A stretch of DNA of 64,000 bases, taken from positions 1,178,001 to 1,242,000 of the forward strand of contig CAJFCV020000004.1 of assembly GCA_904066235.2 (NCBI GenBank). Direction: 5' to 3'. The DNA is from Bursaphelenchus xylophilus (taxonomy: Eukaryota; Nematoda; Chromadorea; Rhabditida; Aphelenchoididae). Below the pieces are notes generated by a model. The model saw nothing but the letters and a program-made list of their open reading frames with translations. It was not told the DNA's origin and searched no databases. Below are positions 1 to 9,892 of the stretch, piece by piece. Numbering within the stretch: position 1 is the stretch's first letter; each line of letters begins with the position of its first letter. Both the position numbers and the translations under genes were made by a program.

Positions 1-2
1 GT

Positions 3-128
3 GAGGCGTTTTTGCTTCCCGCTCCGCTCGGAGTCGTTTGCGGCTTCTTGGCCTTCTGCTTGCTGCACTGCAAGAGCAGTGCGGCGCCGACGACTGAGGC
101 TAGCCAAACCCAGAGAATTTCTTGCTAA
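3..128 (+). CDS. Possible C-terminal end of a membrane protein (partial)
   Basis: One frame is open from the left edge and stops with TAA at 126-128. It gives 41 residues, starting with a hydrophobic run (LLPAPLGVVCGFLAFCLL) followed by HCKSS and a short polar tail. This would suit the last transmembrane segment and cytoplasmic tail of a membrane protein whose other exons lie left of the window. A second frame stays open to about position 153, so the choice rests only on the membrane-like composition. No family is recognised. Confidence 0.2.
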   Translation, partial: EAFLLPAPLGVVCGFLAFCLLHCKSSAAPTTEASQTQRISC

Positions 129-149
129 AGACAGGAGAGATGAAGCTGG

Positions 150-640
150 TCCATAAAGTTGCTGGAGTGATTTTGCTGGCACTGAATTACTATAATAGCT
201 CTATAGCTTTAAGCGTACCTACAAAGGCTATAACGACTTATTTAGTTCCGTACGGAGGCAATAAGTTTAGTACCGGACAGGTCTCATCGAATAAAGTGTA
301 AAATCGCAGGCTTCAGCCGTTTTTGAAGGGTAAGGAGGAACGTAAAAAATAAGGTACCTCACTAACTAAATCCACTGTCCGGGCATTGACAACGATGGGT
401 TGAGCCTGCACGCCAAATTTGGGCTAATTCTGTCCATTTTCCGCAAAGTTATAAGTTGTGGCCAGAATAAGGAACTTTTACCGATTTTTGACGTTTGCAT
501 TGCGCCGGCAAAGACAGAGAAAAATCAGGGAGCGAGCGACAGCACAAAAAAGCCTATTGCACGGTGCAAAGTGAACTTTTTTGCACAGTGCATGTCGTTA
601 AAATCACTCAGCGGCTTTCAAACGGACTAATAGTCAAAAT
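150..640. repeat. Diverged terminal-inverted-repeat element, GCACCGTGCA family
   Basis: The left end (GTTGCTGGAGTGATTTT near 160) is matched in reverse by AAAATCACTCAGCGGC near 600, and GCACGGTGCAAAGTG-type words lie in the right half. The same ends and words return at 2490-2675, 12640-12870, 25515-25620 and 26440-26530, so this looks like an old dispersed non-autonomous element. No transposase is seen. From 640 to 972 I see only A+T-rich sequence. Confidence 0.4.
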
Positions 641-972
641 AATCGCCAATCGAAAAAGCGGCAAAGCAACATACCCATAACATTTCCTCCATGGCGCGAA
701 AACAACAGATTCCCAACAACTGCTCTGGAAAAGGGACCCTCACCCACAATGACAAAGAATCTCGTGAGAATGAGAACTCCAGAACTTTCGTACGATTTTA
801 TTTTTTCTCATTTTGAACATTTTTGGAAATTTGCATTTTTTTGGAAAAATACGCGTCCTCTAGCATTTTCTACTCAAATTGTGAATAGGTCATAAAATTA
901 ATTGTGAATAGGTCATTCACAATTTGAGACCTCATTGTCAGATGTTGAAAAATGCGTCAGTAAACTGGTTTT

Positions 973-1226
973 CTACAGTGTCCGCACCTGATTCAGTGGT
1001 CAAAAACGTACCATTTTGCATCCAGGAAGCATCAAAAATGGGGCAAAATACCTCCCTCTCCAAGTGAAAAAACTCCGGTTTCAAATGCGCTCTTTTTGTG
1101 AGGGAAATGGCGCGCAGTTCAAAACGGAGTTTTTTAGTTGGAGAGGGAGGCATTTTGCCACATTTTTGTTACTTTCCGGAAGCAAAATGATACGTTTTTG
1201 CCACTGGATCAGGTCCCTCACTGTAG
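973..1226. repeat. Fold-back MITE, family B
   Basis: The element begins CTACAGTG and ends CACTGTAG. Its arms contain AACGTACCATTTTGCATCC on the left and the inverted form on the right, so about 110 bp on each side can pair around a short loop. It is complete at both ends but has lost part of the CGGACC block at the left tip. Confidence 0.8.
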
Positions 1227-1429
1227 AGCCAACGTTTATTATCACTGACGAACGGTATATATTGTATCCGCAAGACGTTAATGACCACTCTTTTCCAAGA
1301 ATATTCATCCTTTTATTACATGTTACCAATGGAGTTCACAATAAAAACCAGAAAGAGACAAAAAATCATAATATTATGAGCTTATACTATTACACATGAA
1401 AGAAATATAACATACCACATACAGTGGCA

Positions 1430-1672
1430 GATCCGATCTAGTGGCAAAAACGTACCATTTTGCATCCGGGAAGCAGCAAAAACGCAGCAAAATACCTCCC
1501 TCTACAACTGAGAAGACTAAAATTTCAAAATCGCGCCTGCTGTTTTTGTGAGGGAGCGCTTCAAAAAACAAAAGTTTTTTAGTTGGAAATGGAGTCATTT
1601 TGCTGCGTTTTTGATACTTCCCGGATGCAAAATGGTACGTTTTTTGCCACTTGATCAGGTCTACCGCTGTAG
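1430..1672. repeat. Fold-back MITE, family B
   Basis: This second copy lies 200 bp downstream of the first. It has TACAGTGGCAGATCC at the left and an inverted counterpart ending CGCTGTAG at the right. The arms are diverged, which points to an older insertion. The interval 1673-1880 is the 3' flank of the minus-strand kinase gene and holds nothing else I recognise. Confidence 0.75.
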
Positions 1673-1880
1673 TAAAAAACCGAGCTCAGAGACAACATAA
1701 TTACAACACAACCGTATTCTACAAGGCCATCGAGGATTTCAGACCGATTACATTAGGTTTTTCGACAAATTTCTCAACAATATTATACCATATGAAGACA
1801 AAAACCGAGCAAAAATCAACCCGTCAGCGTTCTAATTCATTTCAGTCGACCCGAAAACAAATACACGCAAATTGGTGGCC

Positions 1881-4800
1881 TTAGGGGTCCAGTTTGGTGG
1901 GGCGTTCTTGGGCGTTGGCGCGCTGCTGATCCGACGGACTCTTGTCGCAACTTTTGGTGACCGAAGTGTGGATGGAGGAGGTGCAGTCCCCTTCCCAGTC
2001 GTATTTCGCTCCAATCGAGATCCGCGCCTCTTCGCAGGCCTGAAAGTGGAGGAGATTAGAGAAGGCGAACTTTTTATTGTTCTTTGATTTTTTGATAAAT
2101 CTCTCAGCCGCGCATAGTGAAATTTTTTTGGACTTTGCAGGTGCGAAAACCTTGCTTTTTTAAAAGCGAAGAAAAAAGTGTTATGTATAAAAATTGTTTT
2201 GTCGATGAAATTAAACGTCTGTCTCAAAATGCTAAAAGTATTTAGGGCAGCAGACCTACTACAGTGGCGGACCTGTTCCAGTGGCAAAAACGTACCATTT
2301 TGCATCCGGGAAGTATCAAAAAATGCAGCAAAATACCTCCCTCTCCAAGTGAAAAAACTCATATTTCAAAAGCGCGCCCGGTCTTCTTGTCAGGAAAAAG
2401 GGCCCTTCAAAACAAAGTTTTTCACTTGGAGAGGGAAGCATTTGCCACATTTTTGATACTTCCCGGATGCAAAATGGTACGTTCCCAAGGTCGCTGGAGT
2501 GATTTTCAATATGACTTCTTGCGAGCGAAAACAAAAGTTCAACTTGCACTGTGCAATTTCTTGCCTTTTGCACCGTGCAAAAAAGCAAGAAATAGCGCAG
2601 TGCAAAGAAAAGTCTTGTTTTTTCACTGTGCAAACGCCAAAAATCACTCCAGCGACTTTACAAATGGACCAATAAGCAATGCGTATTTCCAAAAGAAACA
2701 AAAAATTTTTCAAAACCAAAAAAAAATTTTTTAATTTCCGGTATTGGGCATAAAAAAAAATATCAAAAATCCTTGTGTTTCAAATCTGGATATAAGACGT
2801 TTCAACGTCTAAAAAGTTGTTTTAACCCTTAAAAATTGATTTAATCAAAAAATTCCATCAATTTCTCTCTTTTTTCAAGAAAAAATTACTATGCCAAAAT
2901 TGGCCCCAAAATTCAAAAATCAAAAAAATCAAAAAAAATCCCACCTCCACCAAAATTTTCTGGAATTCCTGATACGGTGGGCACGAGTCAAACGCCAATT
3001 TGTCGATCATTTCCATCAATCGGTCGTATTGTTTGGGGCATCCGGCAAAGAAGGCGGTCCGGTTTGTGGTGCGGATGCTGAGCTTCGTCTCCTGCACCTT
3101 GGCCCGGTCCGTCACCATTCTCCAGGGCAGCGAGCCTTTTGTGATTTCGACCAGCTGAAATTTCAAATTTATTATCAATTTTCGGCGTATTTTAGGGCCA
3201 AAAATCTACTTTTTTTGTGACTTTTTTCTCAAAAATTAATTTTTTATCTCAAAAATTAATTTTTTAATGCAAAAACCAAGAAAAAAACTTACCATGTAGA
3301 GCCAGCTTTCGTAGTCGTCCTTTCGGCCCAGGTCCGCCTTTTGATGGGCTTGCAGTGATCCGTAGCGGGTGGTACCTCTCCATCCGGGCTCTTTTCTGGC
3401 TGGGAGGACGTTGGAATTCTGAAAAGTTTATTGGTATTCTTATTGGTTTCAAATCAAGGTTTGAGATACTAGAGCCCCCCAAATACGCTTTACTGGCAAC
3501 CTAATAAACTTCGATTGGCAGTGGAAGTACCCCCGTGCGACGCTCAGATTTTGATGAAACTTGGCATAAATTCAGAATATTTTTTTCTAAAACATATGCG
3601 AGAATCCTAGCGCTTTGCAGAAACAACCTAGATTTTTAGATCGAGAGTCGGCGAAAATTTGACACTTTTTGCCGAATCTCGGCACAAAAAGTTTCATGCC
3701 TATTTCTACCATACCATAGAGGGTAATACTTCCTTAAAAAATACTTTTTTCCGCACGAAACTAGCAAAGTTATAGCCAAAAAGCTTTTTCGCTCTGGCCG
3801 CTCTCCGCGGTCAGCATGCTTTCTCGGCGGCCAAGATCGTTCAATATCTCGGCGGCGCTTGCAAATCGCGAGCTAAAACTTTCAGGAATTGATATTTCGT
3901 TCATGCCCGACTTTTGTGCAAAATGTAACAAATCTGAGCGCCGTACTTGGGGTACTTTCCTTGTGAGCCCGAGAGGGCCCCCTAACCTAGAAGACACCTC
4001 CCAATTTCACAAGAAAACCGAAGAGGCCCCCTTTAATTTTTTTTTTCAAAATTAAGGGTGACATTTTATACGATGAAAAAGTTGTTGAACATTGAAAACA
4101 TAGGATGTGACATTTTATACGATGAAATGTCATGCCTTATTTTTTCGATTTTCAAAGATTTTTTCATCGTATAACATGTCACCCTTCATTTCAAATTTTT
4201 TTAATTGGCCATTTTTTCCAAATCTGAAGTTTCCCTTTACATTACACACCTCAATAGGTTTTAGCCTATCCAACAAAGCCTATTACCACCTCTTTTCACC
4301 CTACCTTGTCCAAATACTTTCTGCTCAGGCCAAAGTCGAACATGAACACGATCCGATGCTGTTCCTCGTCCCTGTTGCCGATGGCGAAATTGCCCGGCTT
4401 CACGTCGCGCGAGATGAACCCGGTCCGATGCAGCTCTTCGATGGCGGCCGAGGTCTGCATCCCAACTCTGAGGGCGGTTCCGATCGAAAACTTTCGCTCG
4501 GGCTGTTCGTTGCGAAGGCGCGCGATATCCGGCCCGAGAAGTGTGACCACAATGAACATATAGTCGGGAGAGGAACGGCCCTGAAGGTAGAATGTATTCG
4601 AATAATTAAAATCGAGTTTTTTGAAAATTCAGGTTTTCGTGGTGGGACCAAAAGCTATGGGAAAAATGCAAAAAACGGTTGCAAAAGTGTCAAAAATAAT
4701 GTTTTGAGGGCATAGATGGCATATAAACGTAAAAATCATGGCGTTAAAAAGTTTCCACATTTTCGTGGTGGGACCCAGAACTTTTGAAAATATTCAAAAA

Positions 4801-5241
4801 TCAAGGTAAAAGTGACAAAATGAACGTCCAAAAGCTCTAACACTTCACATATTTTTAAATCAGTGTGCCAAAAACTTCTTCACGTTTTCGTGGTGGGACC
4901 CAAAATTTCAAAAAAATTTTAAAAAACTAAAATTTTCCCAAAAAAACTTTACCAATCCCATTCAACAGACCTACCACATCAAACAAAGTGCAAAAATGTC
5001 GGCAACTCCGTGCATTTGTCGCCTTCAGCACACCAATCTCGATCTTCAGCACCGTCTTGCTCCACTTCTCGGCTTTCAAGGCGTACGCGCGGCTGTCGCA
5101 ATCGTTCGCCTCGAACACGGTCCCATAGCCGCCTTCGCCGAGCACTCTCTTCAAGTTGTAGGTGCGGTTGGTGTCCGACTTGACCGTCTCTCCGGCCTGC
5201 GGCAGACGATCGCCCTTGGTTTGGGCGCCGTCGTCCTTCAT
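1881..5241 (-). CDS. TTBK/CK1-like protein kinase
   Basis: Exons, read on the minus strand, are 5264-4975 (ATG at 5241), 4580-4305, 3418-3293, 3154-2945 and 2039-1881, with TAA at 1881-1883. All introns are GT-AG and all junctions are phase 0, giving 345 residues, the usual size of nematode casein-kinase-1/tau-tubulin-kinase-like proteins. The glycine loop reads GEGGYGTVF and is followed by the ALKAEKW lysine. The catalytic loop reads SRDVKPGNF and the metal-binding motif FDFGLSRKY. The substrate-side segment GTTRYGSLQAHQ and DDYESWLYM are signatures of the CK1 group. The last exon contains YDWEGD, the usual end of the TTBK-like domain, then a short polar tail. Such proteins phosphorylate Ser/Thr in acidic or primed contexts, and in C. 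elegans many are sperm enriched; that role here is inference. One oddity is that the HRD histidine is serine. An in-frame upstream exon exists (see 5549-5733), so the true start may be further upstream. Confidence 0.88.
2260..2486. repeat. Fold-back MITE, family B, right end truncated
   Basis: It starts ACAGTGGCGGACCTG and folds back through AACTTTGTTTTGAAGG-type sequence to a copy of GGATGCAAAATGGTACG, then stops without the CACTGTA tip. It lies in the last intron of the kinase gene and abuts the next element. Confidence 0.75.
2487..2680. repeat. Terminal-inverted-repeat element, GCACCGTGCA family
   Basis: GGTCGCTGGAGTGATTTT at about 2489 is inverted as AAAATCACTCCAGCGACTT at about 2640. 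The interior carries TTGCACTGTGCAA and TTGCACCGTGCAAAA palindromes. This is the cleanest copy of the family in the window. It appears to have replaced or been inserted into the end of the neighbouring family-B hairpin. Confidence 0.65.
3521..3975. repeat. Dispersed element, family D (GGAAGTACCCC ends)
   Basis: The left end reads GGAAGTACCCCCGTGCGACGC and the right end GCCGTACTTGGGGTACTTTC, an imperfect terminal inverted repeat. The interior (GAGAATCCTAGCGCTTTGCAG, TTTCATGCCTATTTCTACC) matches 6010-6465, 29498-30102 and several fragments further right. No open frame is supported. It lies in an intron of the minus-strand kinase gene. Confidence 0.7.
4057..4190. repeat. Short hairpin element with ACATTTTATACGATGAAA ends
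   Basis: GGGTGACATTTTATACGATG occurs at about 4055 and again in direct orientation at about 4106. Its inverse (CATCGTATAACATGTCACCC) occurs at about 4166-4186. Solitary ends recur near 5307 and 15593, so this is a small dispersed family. It lies in a kinase intron. Confidence 0.6.
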
Positions 5242-5548
5242 TCGGCCGCCGATTGTTTTGTAAGCTGAAAAAATGGGGAAAAATATGGGGTTCGACCTGC
5301 AGGGGACATTTTATACGATGAAAAGGTGGCTAGGCTCAGCTTACAGTCAGCTTAAGTTAGCCTAAAAAAGAGGGTTTTATCAAGCTAAAATGGCAAATTT
5401 CAGGCTTCTAAGAGACCGAAACAAAAAAAATTAAAAAATTTTCTAAAAAATAAAAAAAAATTTCCAAAAAATCAAAAAAATTTCCAAAAAATCAAAAAAA
5501 ATTTGAAAAAAAAATTTAAAGAAAACCCCCTTTTCGCCCCCAACTTAC

Positions 5549-5733
5549 TTCTCTGATGAGTTCTGGTGTTGCTGAATGGGCGCTTGCACCAATTGTAGAA
5601 GCGGCGAAGCGAGGAGGAGCGTCGACGCTCGGCGTTTCGCAGTTGCAGGGGCTCGTCGGAGGCGACGTCCACGACCGCTCCAATTTTGGCCACCCTGTTC
5701 GAATGAAAGTTGCGCTGTTGGAGGTCAATTGTG
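5549..5733 (-). CDS. Candidate upstream exon of the TTBK-like kinase
   Basis: On the minus strand a TTTTTCCAG acceptor and an AGAGAA/GTAAGT donor bound 185 nt. Read in the phase that joins the next kinase exon (5264-4975), the frame is open throughout and continues directly into it. The resulting stretch is rich in Arg and Ser (RRRSSSLRRF) and would add about 70 residues in front of the kinase domain. No ATG lies in this frame inside the exon. Either a further 5' exon is missing, or translation starts at one of two unspliced ATGs at about 5789 and 5780. It could also be an alternative or untranslated exon. Confidence 0.5.
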
Positions 5734-6009
5734 CTGGAAAAATGGAAATGGAAATTTAGGGAAAAAAATAAAAATTTCATTTTTTTCACAATTTTTAATT
5801 TTTGAATTTTTGAAAAAAAATTGGGCGAAGTTCCGCAGATTGGCCACTAGTATAGGATTCTTTAGCCGAATTTATCATTTCAACAGCGTATTTTACTCAA
5901 AAATGAAAAACTATTTTTTTTGGAAAAACTTCCTTTTTCTGGCCCGGCGCTTCGGATGGTTTCCTTGCAGATTGCGAATAAAATTAGGAAACAGCCTAAG
6001 CGCTAAACT

Positions 6010-6465
6010 AACAGGGGAAGTACCCCAAGTGCGACGGTCAGATTTTGATGAAACTTGACACAAATTTATAATGTTTTTTTCTAAGACATGTGCGAGAATC
6101 GTAGCTCGCGCTTTGCAGAAACAACCGAGATTTTTTGGATCGAAAGTTGGCGAAAATTTGACAATTTTTGCCGAATTTTGGCACGAAAAGTTTCGTGCCT
6201 ATTTCTTCCATAGAGGGTAATGTTTCCACAAAAAATCAATTTTTTCCGCGCGAAACTGCCAAAGTTATGGCCAAAAAGGGATTTTCCCTCTGACCGCTCT
6301 CCACGTTTAGTGTACTCTCTCGGCGACAAACATCGTTGAATCTCTCGGTGGCGCCCGCAAAGCGCGAGCTAAAACTTTCAGGAATTGATATTCAGTCTAT
6401 TCCCGACGTGTGTGCAAAATTTAAAGGAAATCTGAGTGTCGCACTTGGGGTACTTCCCTTGTAAG
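6010..6465. repeat. Dispersed element, family D
   Basis: ACAGGGGAAGTACCCCAAGTG begins the element and CACTTGGGGTACTTCCCTTG ends it, a near-perfect terminal inverted repeat of about 20 bp. It is the best-preserved copy in the window. The interior runs collinear with 3521-3975. The region 5734-6009 before it is A+T-rich with no further feature. Confidence 0.75.
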
Positions 6466-6507
6466 CCTAATTTGCCTAAGCCTGAGGCTAAGACTAAGCC
6501 TGATATT

Positions 6508-6955
6508 CCTTGTAACCAGAGATTGTCACGGCTCCGGAGCCGGCTCTTGGCTTCGGCTCTGAGCGGCTCCGGCTCCGAGCAGGGAGCAGTTTCCGGAGCC
6601 GGAAATTTTGGGGTCGGCTCCGGCTCCCGAGCCCAAAGTCGGAGCCAGGCTTCCCAACGGTCAGAAAAGTAAAAATTTCGTGATCTTGTTAAACCAATTT
6701 GCTTGAAAAACACTGCGGAGGTTGTGGCTTGACTGCAAAAAGGTTGGCTGTATGATCTCTGGCACTAATAACTTTTATTTTTGGAAAAATATTTTTAAAA
6801 AACATTTTGCATAGGAGCCGGGATTCGGAGCCGGAGGCCTTTTTAAATTTTGCACGGAGCCAAGAGCCGGAGCTGAAAATTTGGCCCCGGCTCCGGCTCT
6901 GGGAGCTAAGAGCCGGAGCCGAAATTTTGACCGTGGCAATCTCTGCTTGCAACCG
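6508..6955. repeat. Hairpin element with a GGAGCC-rich core
   Basis: The outer ends are inverted (GCAACCAGAGATTG-like at about 6510 and CAATCTCTGCTTGCAA at about 6938). Inside each end is a block of GGCTCCGGAGCC-type repeats, about 130 bp on the left and 120 bp on the right. They flank an A+T-rich centre at 6665-6800. The short open frames here (residues such as SRSQ and GSGS) are translations of the repeat and are not genes. Confidence 0.6.
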
Positions 6956-8212
6956 GAATTTTTCGGGCTGCAAAGCCTTCTTTTCGCTGGGGCCAGAAAA
7001 AGGAAGTTTTTCTTTGTTTCACTTACTGTCTCGGCGAACGATAGAAATCACCATTCATTTTTGTCACGACATGAATTTACAGCACAATTTAGCCCGAAAT
7101 ATGAGGAGTTACATTATTTTAGACCCAAAATTATTTCCGAATTCGGAATTTCCTTCTCATTCGAAGCCGAATTTGTCTCATAATCAGGAAATAAACAATC
7201 GAATTGGCGTCATTCCGGCTATTTTCTAGTCGGAAAAAGAGCTGGGAAATAAACTTTTCATAAATTGCACTGTCCAAATTCACAATAAAGCCTCACTTAC
7301 CTGATCAGCCGAAGTAAGTGGGTTCAGTGGAGGTTCGGCCGTTCGTTTTGGCTGAAACCCGACCGCTTCGCAGCGAAAATTCCGTTGATACAATCATTTT
7401 TCATTCATAAATCGACTTTTACGCTCTTGAAATTTGAATAAATTTTCAAAAAAGTTGAGATTTTATAGGATTTTTTATATTTTTTAAGATTTTTTGGCTA
7501 AAACTTTGGATTTTTAAAAGATTTTTGCGATTTTCAAGGGTTCTCATAAAATTTTCTTTATTGAAATGACTTCCAAGAACTCTGAAATTACTCGTAATAT
7601 TACTCTTTGTCCTTTCCAGTTCAATTGTTATCCGAAATTTCCAAAAGTTCTCATTTCTCTTCAAAAAGTCACCATTTTTAATTGAATTCCCTATTTTTTG
7701 TTGCTTTCTCCCCAAAATTTCCCCCTTGTCCAGCTTCTTCTTACTACAACCAGCTTGTCAAATTAATTTACCATGTAAAAGGTCGTATTTTTGATATTCA
7801 TTTTCACCTGGAAACGTAAAGTTATATCGAAAATCCAATTTTTCGTCGGGTTTGGCAAGAAAAAGTGCGCCAATTGGGTTATTTTTACGATTTTGGCAGG
7901 ATTACATTCGTATTCTTATCGTTTACGGGGTCGTAATTCGTCGTATACAAGTTCGGATATTATAATAGGGCCTAATGAAGAGGGAAAAAGGGTTATTTTG
8001 AGCGAGAAAACTTGGGATTTTGTTGCGAATTTTTAGTCCATAAGTTGTAGAATAGAAGGTAGATTATTCTCCAAGTTGAGATGTTATTTTATATTGTCGT
8101 ATTTTACCTTAAATTCACAAAAAATGCATGAAAAACGCCTAAAAACGCATCTCTTTTCCTTCTCTTTTCGGCCTTTTGAAACGAAGAGAGAACGGAACAA
8201 GAAAAGGCGTGT
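6956..8212. other. A+T-rich stretch without a supported gene
   Basis: I see no gene here. On the minus strand a donor-like CAG/GTAAGT near 7299 follows about 90 nt of open, moderately G+C-rich sequence (down from about 7390). That might be an exon of an undetected transcript, but it does not join the kinase exons in frame. The rest is low-complexity A+T-rich sequence. Confidence 0.3.
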
Positions 8213-8215
8213 GCT

Positions 8216-8269
<54 letters not shown>

Positions 8270-8286
8270 GAGTCCACCCGGGAGCG
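8213..8286 (+). tRNA. tRNA-Asn (GTT)
   Basis: The 74-nt sequence folds into a complete cloverleaf. The acceptor stem is GCTTCCG/CGGGAGC with one G-U pair, the D stem GCGC/GCGC, the anticodon stem TTCGG/CCGAA around loop CTGTTAA, and the T stem GGTGG/CCACC around TTCGAGT. The loop gives anticodon GTT, hence asparagine. The discriminator base is G, as in eukaryotic tRNA-Asn. No intron is present and no CCA is encoded. The internal A and B boxes are intact, so it should be transcribed by RNA polymerase III. Confidence 0.96.
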
Positions 8287-8292
8287 AGTACT

Positions 8293-8310
8293 GTTTTTGT
8301 TTTTTTTTTG
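8293..8310 (+). terminator. Pol III termination signal of tRNA-Asn
   Basis: Two T runs, TTTTT and a longer run of ten or so, begin seven bases after the tRNA discriminator base. A run of four or more T on the coding strand is the standard Pol III stop. Confidence 0.8.
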
Positions 8311-9233
8311 AGGTTTTTCTGAAAAAATACATCTTATATGATCAATATCCAATTTTTCGTATTTTACACTTCGTTTTTTACTCAGTTCTTTGATTTTTTC
8401 GGATTTTAAGGGAGATTTTGATAAGTGTTTTTTGTCAGAAAAATGTAAAAAAACATTGTAATTTTGGGTTACTGTAACATTTTAAAGTCTAAAAAGTATT
8501 TTTTTCGGGCTCATAGAGAATTTCTAAACAAGAATCCAACTGTATTTTGTCAGCATTTCCTCATAATTTTCGTATTTTCTCTCCCAAACCCATGCATACC
8601 GCATGATTTTCTCCTCCCTCAAAATTTTTAATGTTGAGCGCAAAACAAAGGCCAAGGATGGGCCGAAAAAAACCGACTGCACTTTTTTTTTTGTTATCCC
8701 TTCTTGGCCGTAGGTTCGGGCCACACCGGCCGTTTCAATTCGCCATTGTGTTGGAAACCGGTTTTTTTGGGCCGCGCACTTAAAATAAATTGCCTCGGGC
8801 GATTTAATTTGCCTCAACCTGCTGAAGTGCGTGGTTAGGGGACATTTTTTTTAAATTTTTGAAGGTTTTTCGTAAAATACGAAATGGTTGAAAGTAGAAA
8901 AAATAAAATTTTCTGTCAGATATTGAACGATTATTACTTCTGACAGCTTAAAAGCGCGTTTAATCCAATTTATGAGCGGGAAATTTCGGGAAAAGTAAGT
9001 CAATTTGTTGCGCAGTCCCAAATCCGCCGTTTCATTGTCTCAAATTTCGAGGTTTGAAGTGCGTTCGGGACTTGAAAATGACATTTGGTGTTCGTGGGAG
9101 TTGCTGTGGAGCAGAGACAAAATTTTTTTGAATTGCGAAAAAAAATGTTTAAAAAAAAATATTTTTTTTTAAATTCAAATCCGATTTTTATAAAATTTTT
9201 CCAAAATTTGCACATCAACTCGACATATGTTGT
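8311..9233. other. Spacer without a supported gene
   Basis: This is A+T-rich sequence with several runs of T and A. The minus-strand open frame at 8524-8817 has no splice support or recognisable motif, so I leave it out. Confidence 0.3.
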
Positions 9234-9350
9234 ACAGTAGCGGACCTGATCCAGTGGCAAAAAACGTACCATCTTGTATCCGGGAAGCATCAAAAATGTG
9301 GCAAAATGCCTCCCTCTCCAACTAAAAAAAGACTACGGTTTGAACTGCTA
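9234..9350. repeat. Family-B fold-back, left half only
   Basis: GTACAGTAGCGGACCTGATCC is followed by AACGTACCATCTTGTATCC and the CCTCCCTCTCCAACT block. The sequence then diverges at about 9350 before the right arm begins. This is a half-element, by deletion or by overwriting. Confidence 0.7.
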
Positions 9351-9632
9351 GCAGTCGCGCACCAAATTTCCAGTTACAGCTAGCTGTCGCAATCTGATGA
9401 TGGGCGATTTCAAAGCGCGACCAGTCGTCACTATTTTCCCGACAGTCCAAGATTATTTTTTCAGGCCTAAAATGGACGACAAAGAAACATTTTTTGTCAT
9501 TTTTTTAATCAACGTGTTTTATGAATTGTCGTAAAATGCATTTTAGACCCATTTTACAACTTTTTCGACCTTACATAACGCCAAACCTTAACCTTACACC
9601 CAGCTTCAGAATGGTATAACACTAGCAATATC

Positions 9633-9636
<4 letters not shown>

Positions 9637-9689
<53 letters not shown>
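9637..9689. repeat. (TA)n microsatellite
   Basis: Fifty-three bases of uninterrupted TA dinucleotide are seen. It is self-complementary and can extrude or slip, so its length in the assembly may not be exact. Confidence 0.95.
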
Positions 9690-9692
<3 letters not shown>

Positions 9693-9892
9693 CTACTCGT
9701 AAAAACTTTCTCTTTTTTTGCCATGTTCAACATAAATCCTCTCTCTTTTTTTGTCCGGAGGCATATGCAAATGCCGACCGCATCCGCATTTCTTATTCCA
9801 GCGCGCTCTAATTAGTGCTCTTGGTTTCATTAGCGGTCGCCGAATGCACTGTGCACATGTCACTGTCAGCGGAAGAAGGGAGATGAAAAGGG

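Noticed and set aside
7299..7390. Minus-strand exon-like segment with a CAG/GTAAGT donor
   Set aside because: It ends in phase 0, whereas the candidate 5' kinase exon needs two bases from its predecessor. Joining them would create a stop. It has no other partner in view.
8084..8393. Overlapping open frames on both strands across the tRNA
   Set aside because: They run through a perfect tRNA-Asn cloverleaf and have no splice or domain support.
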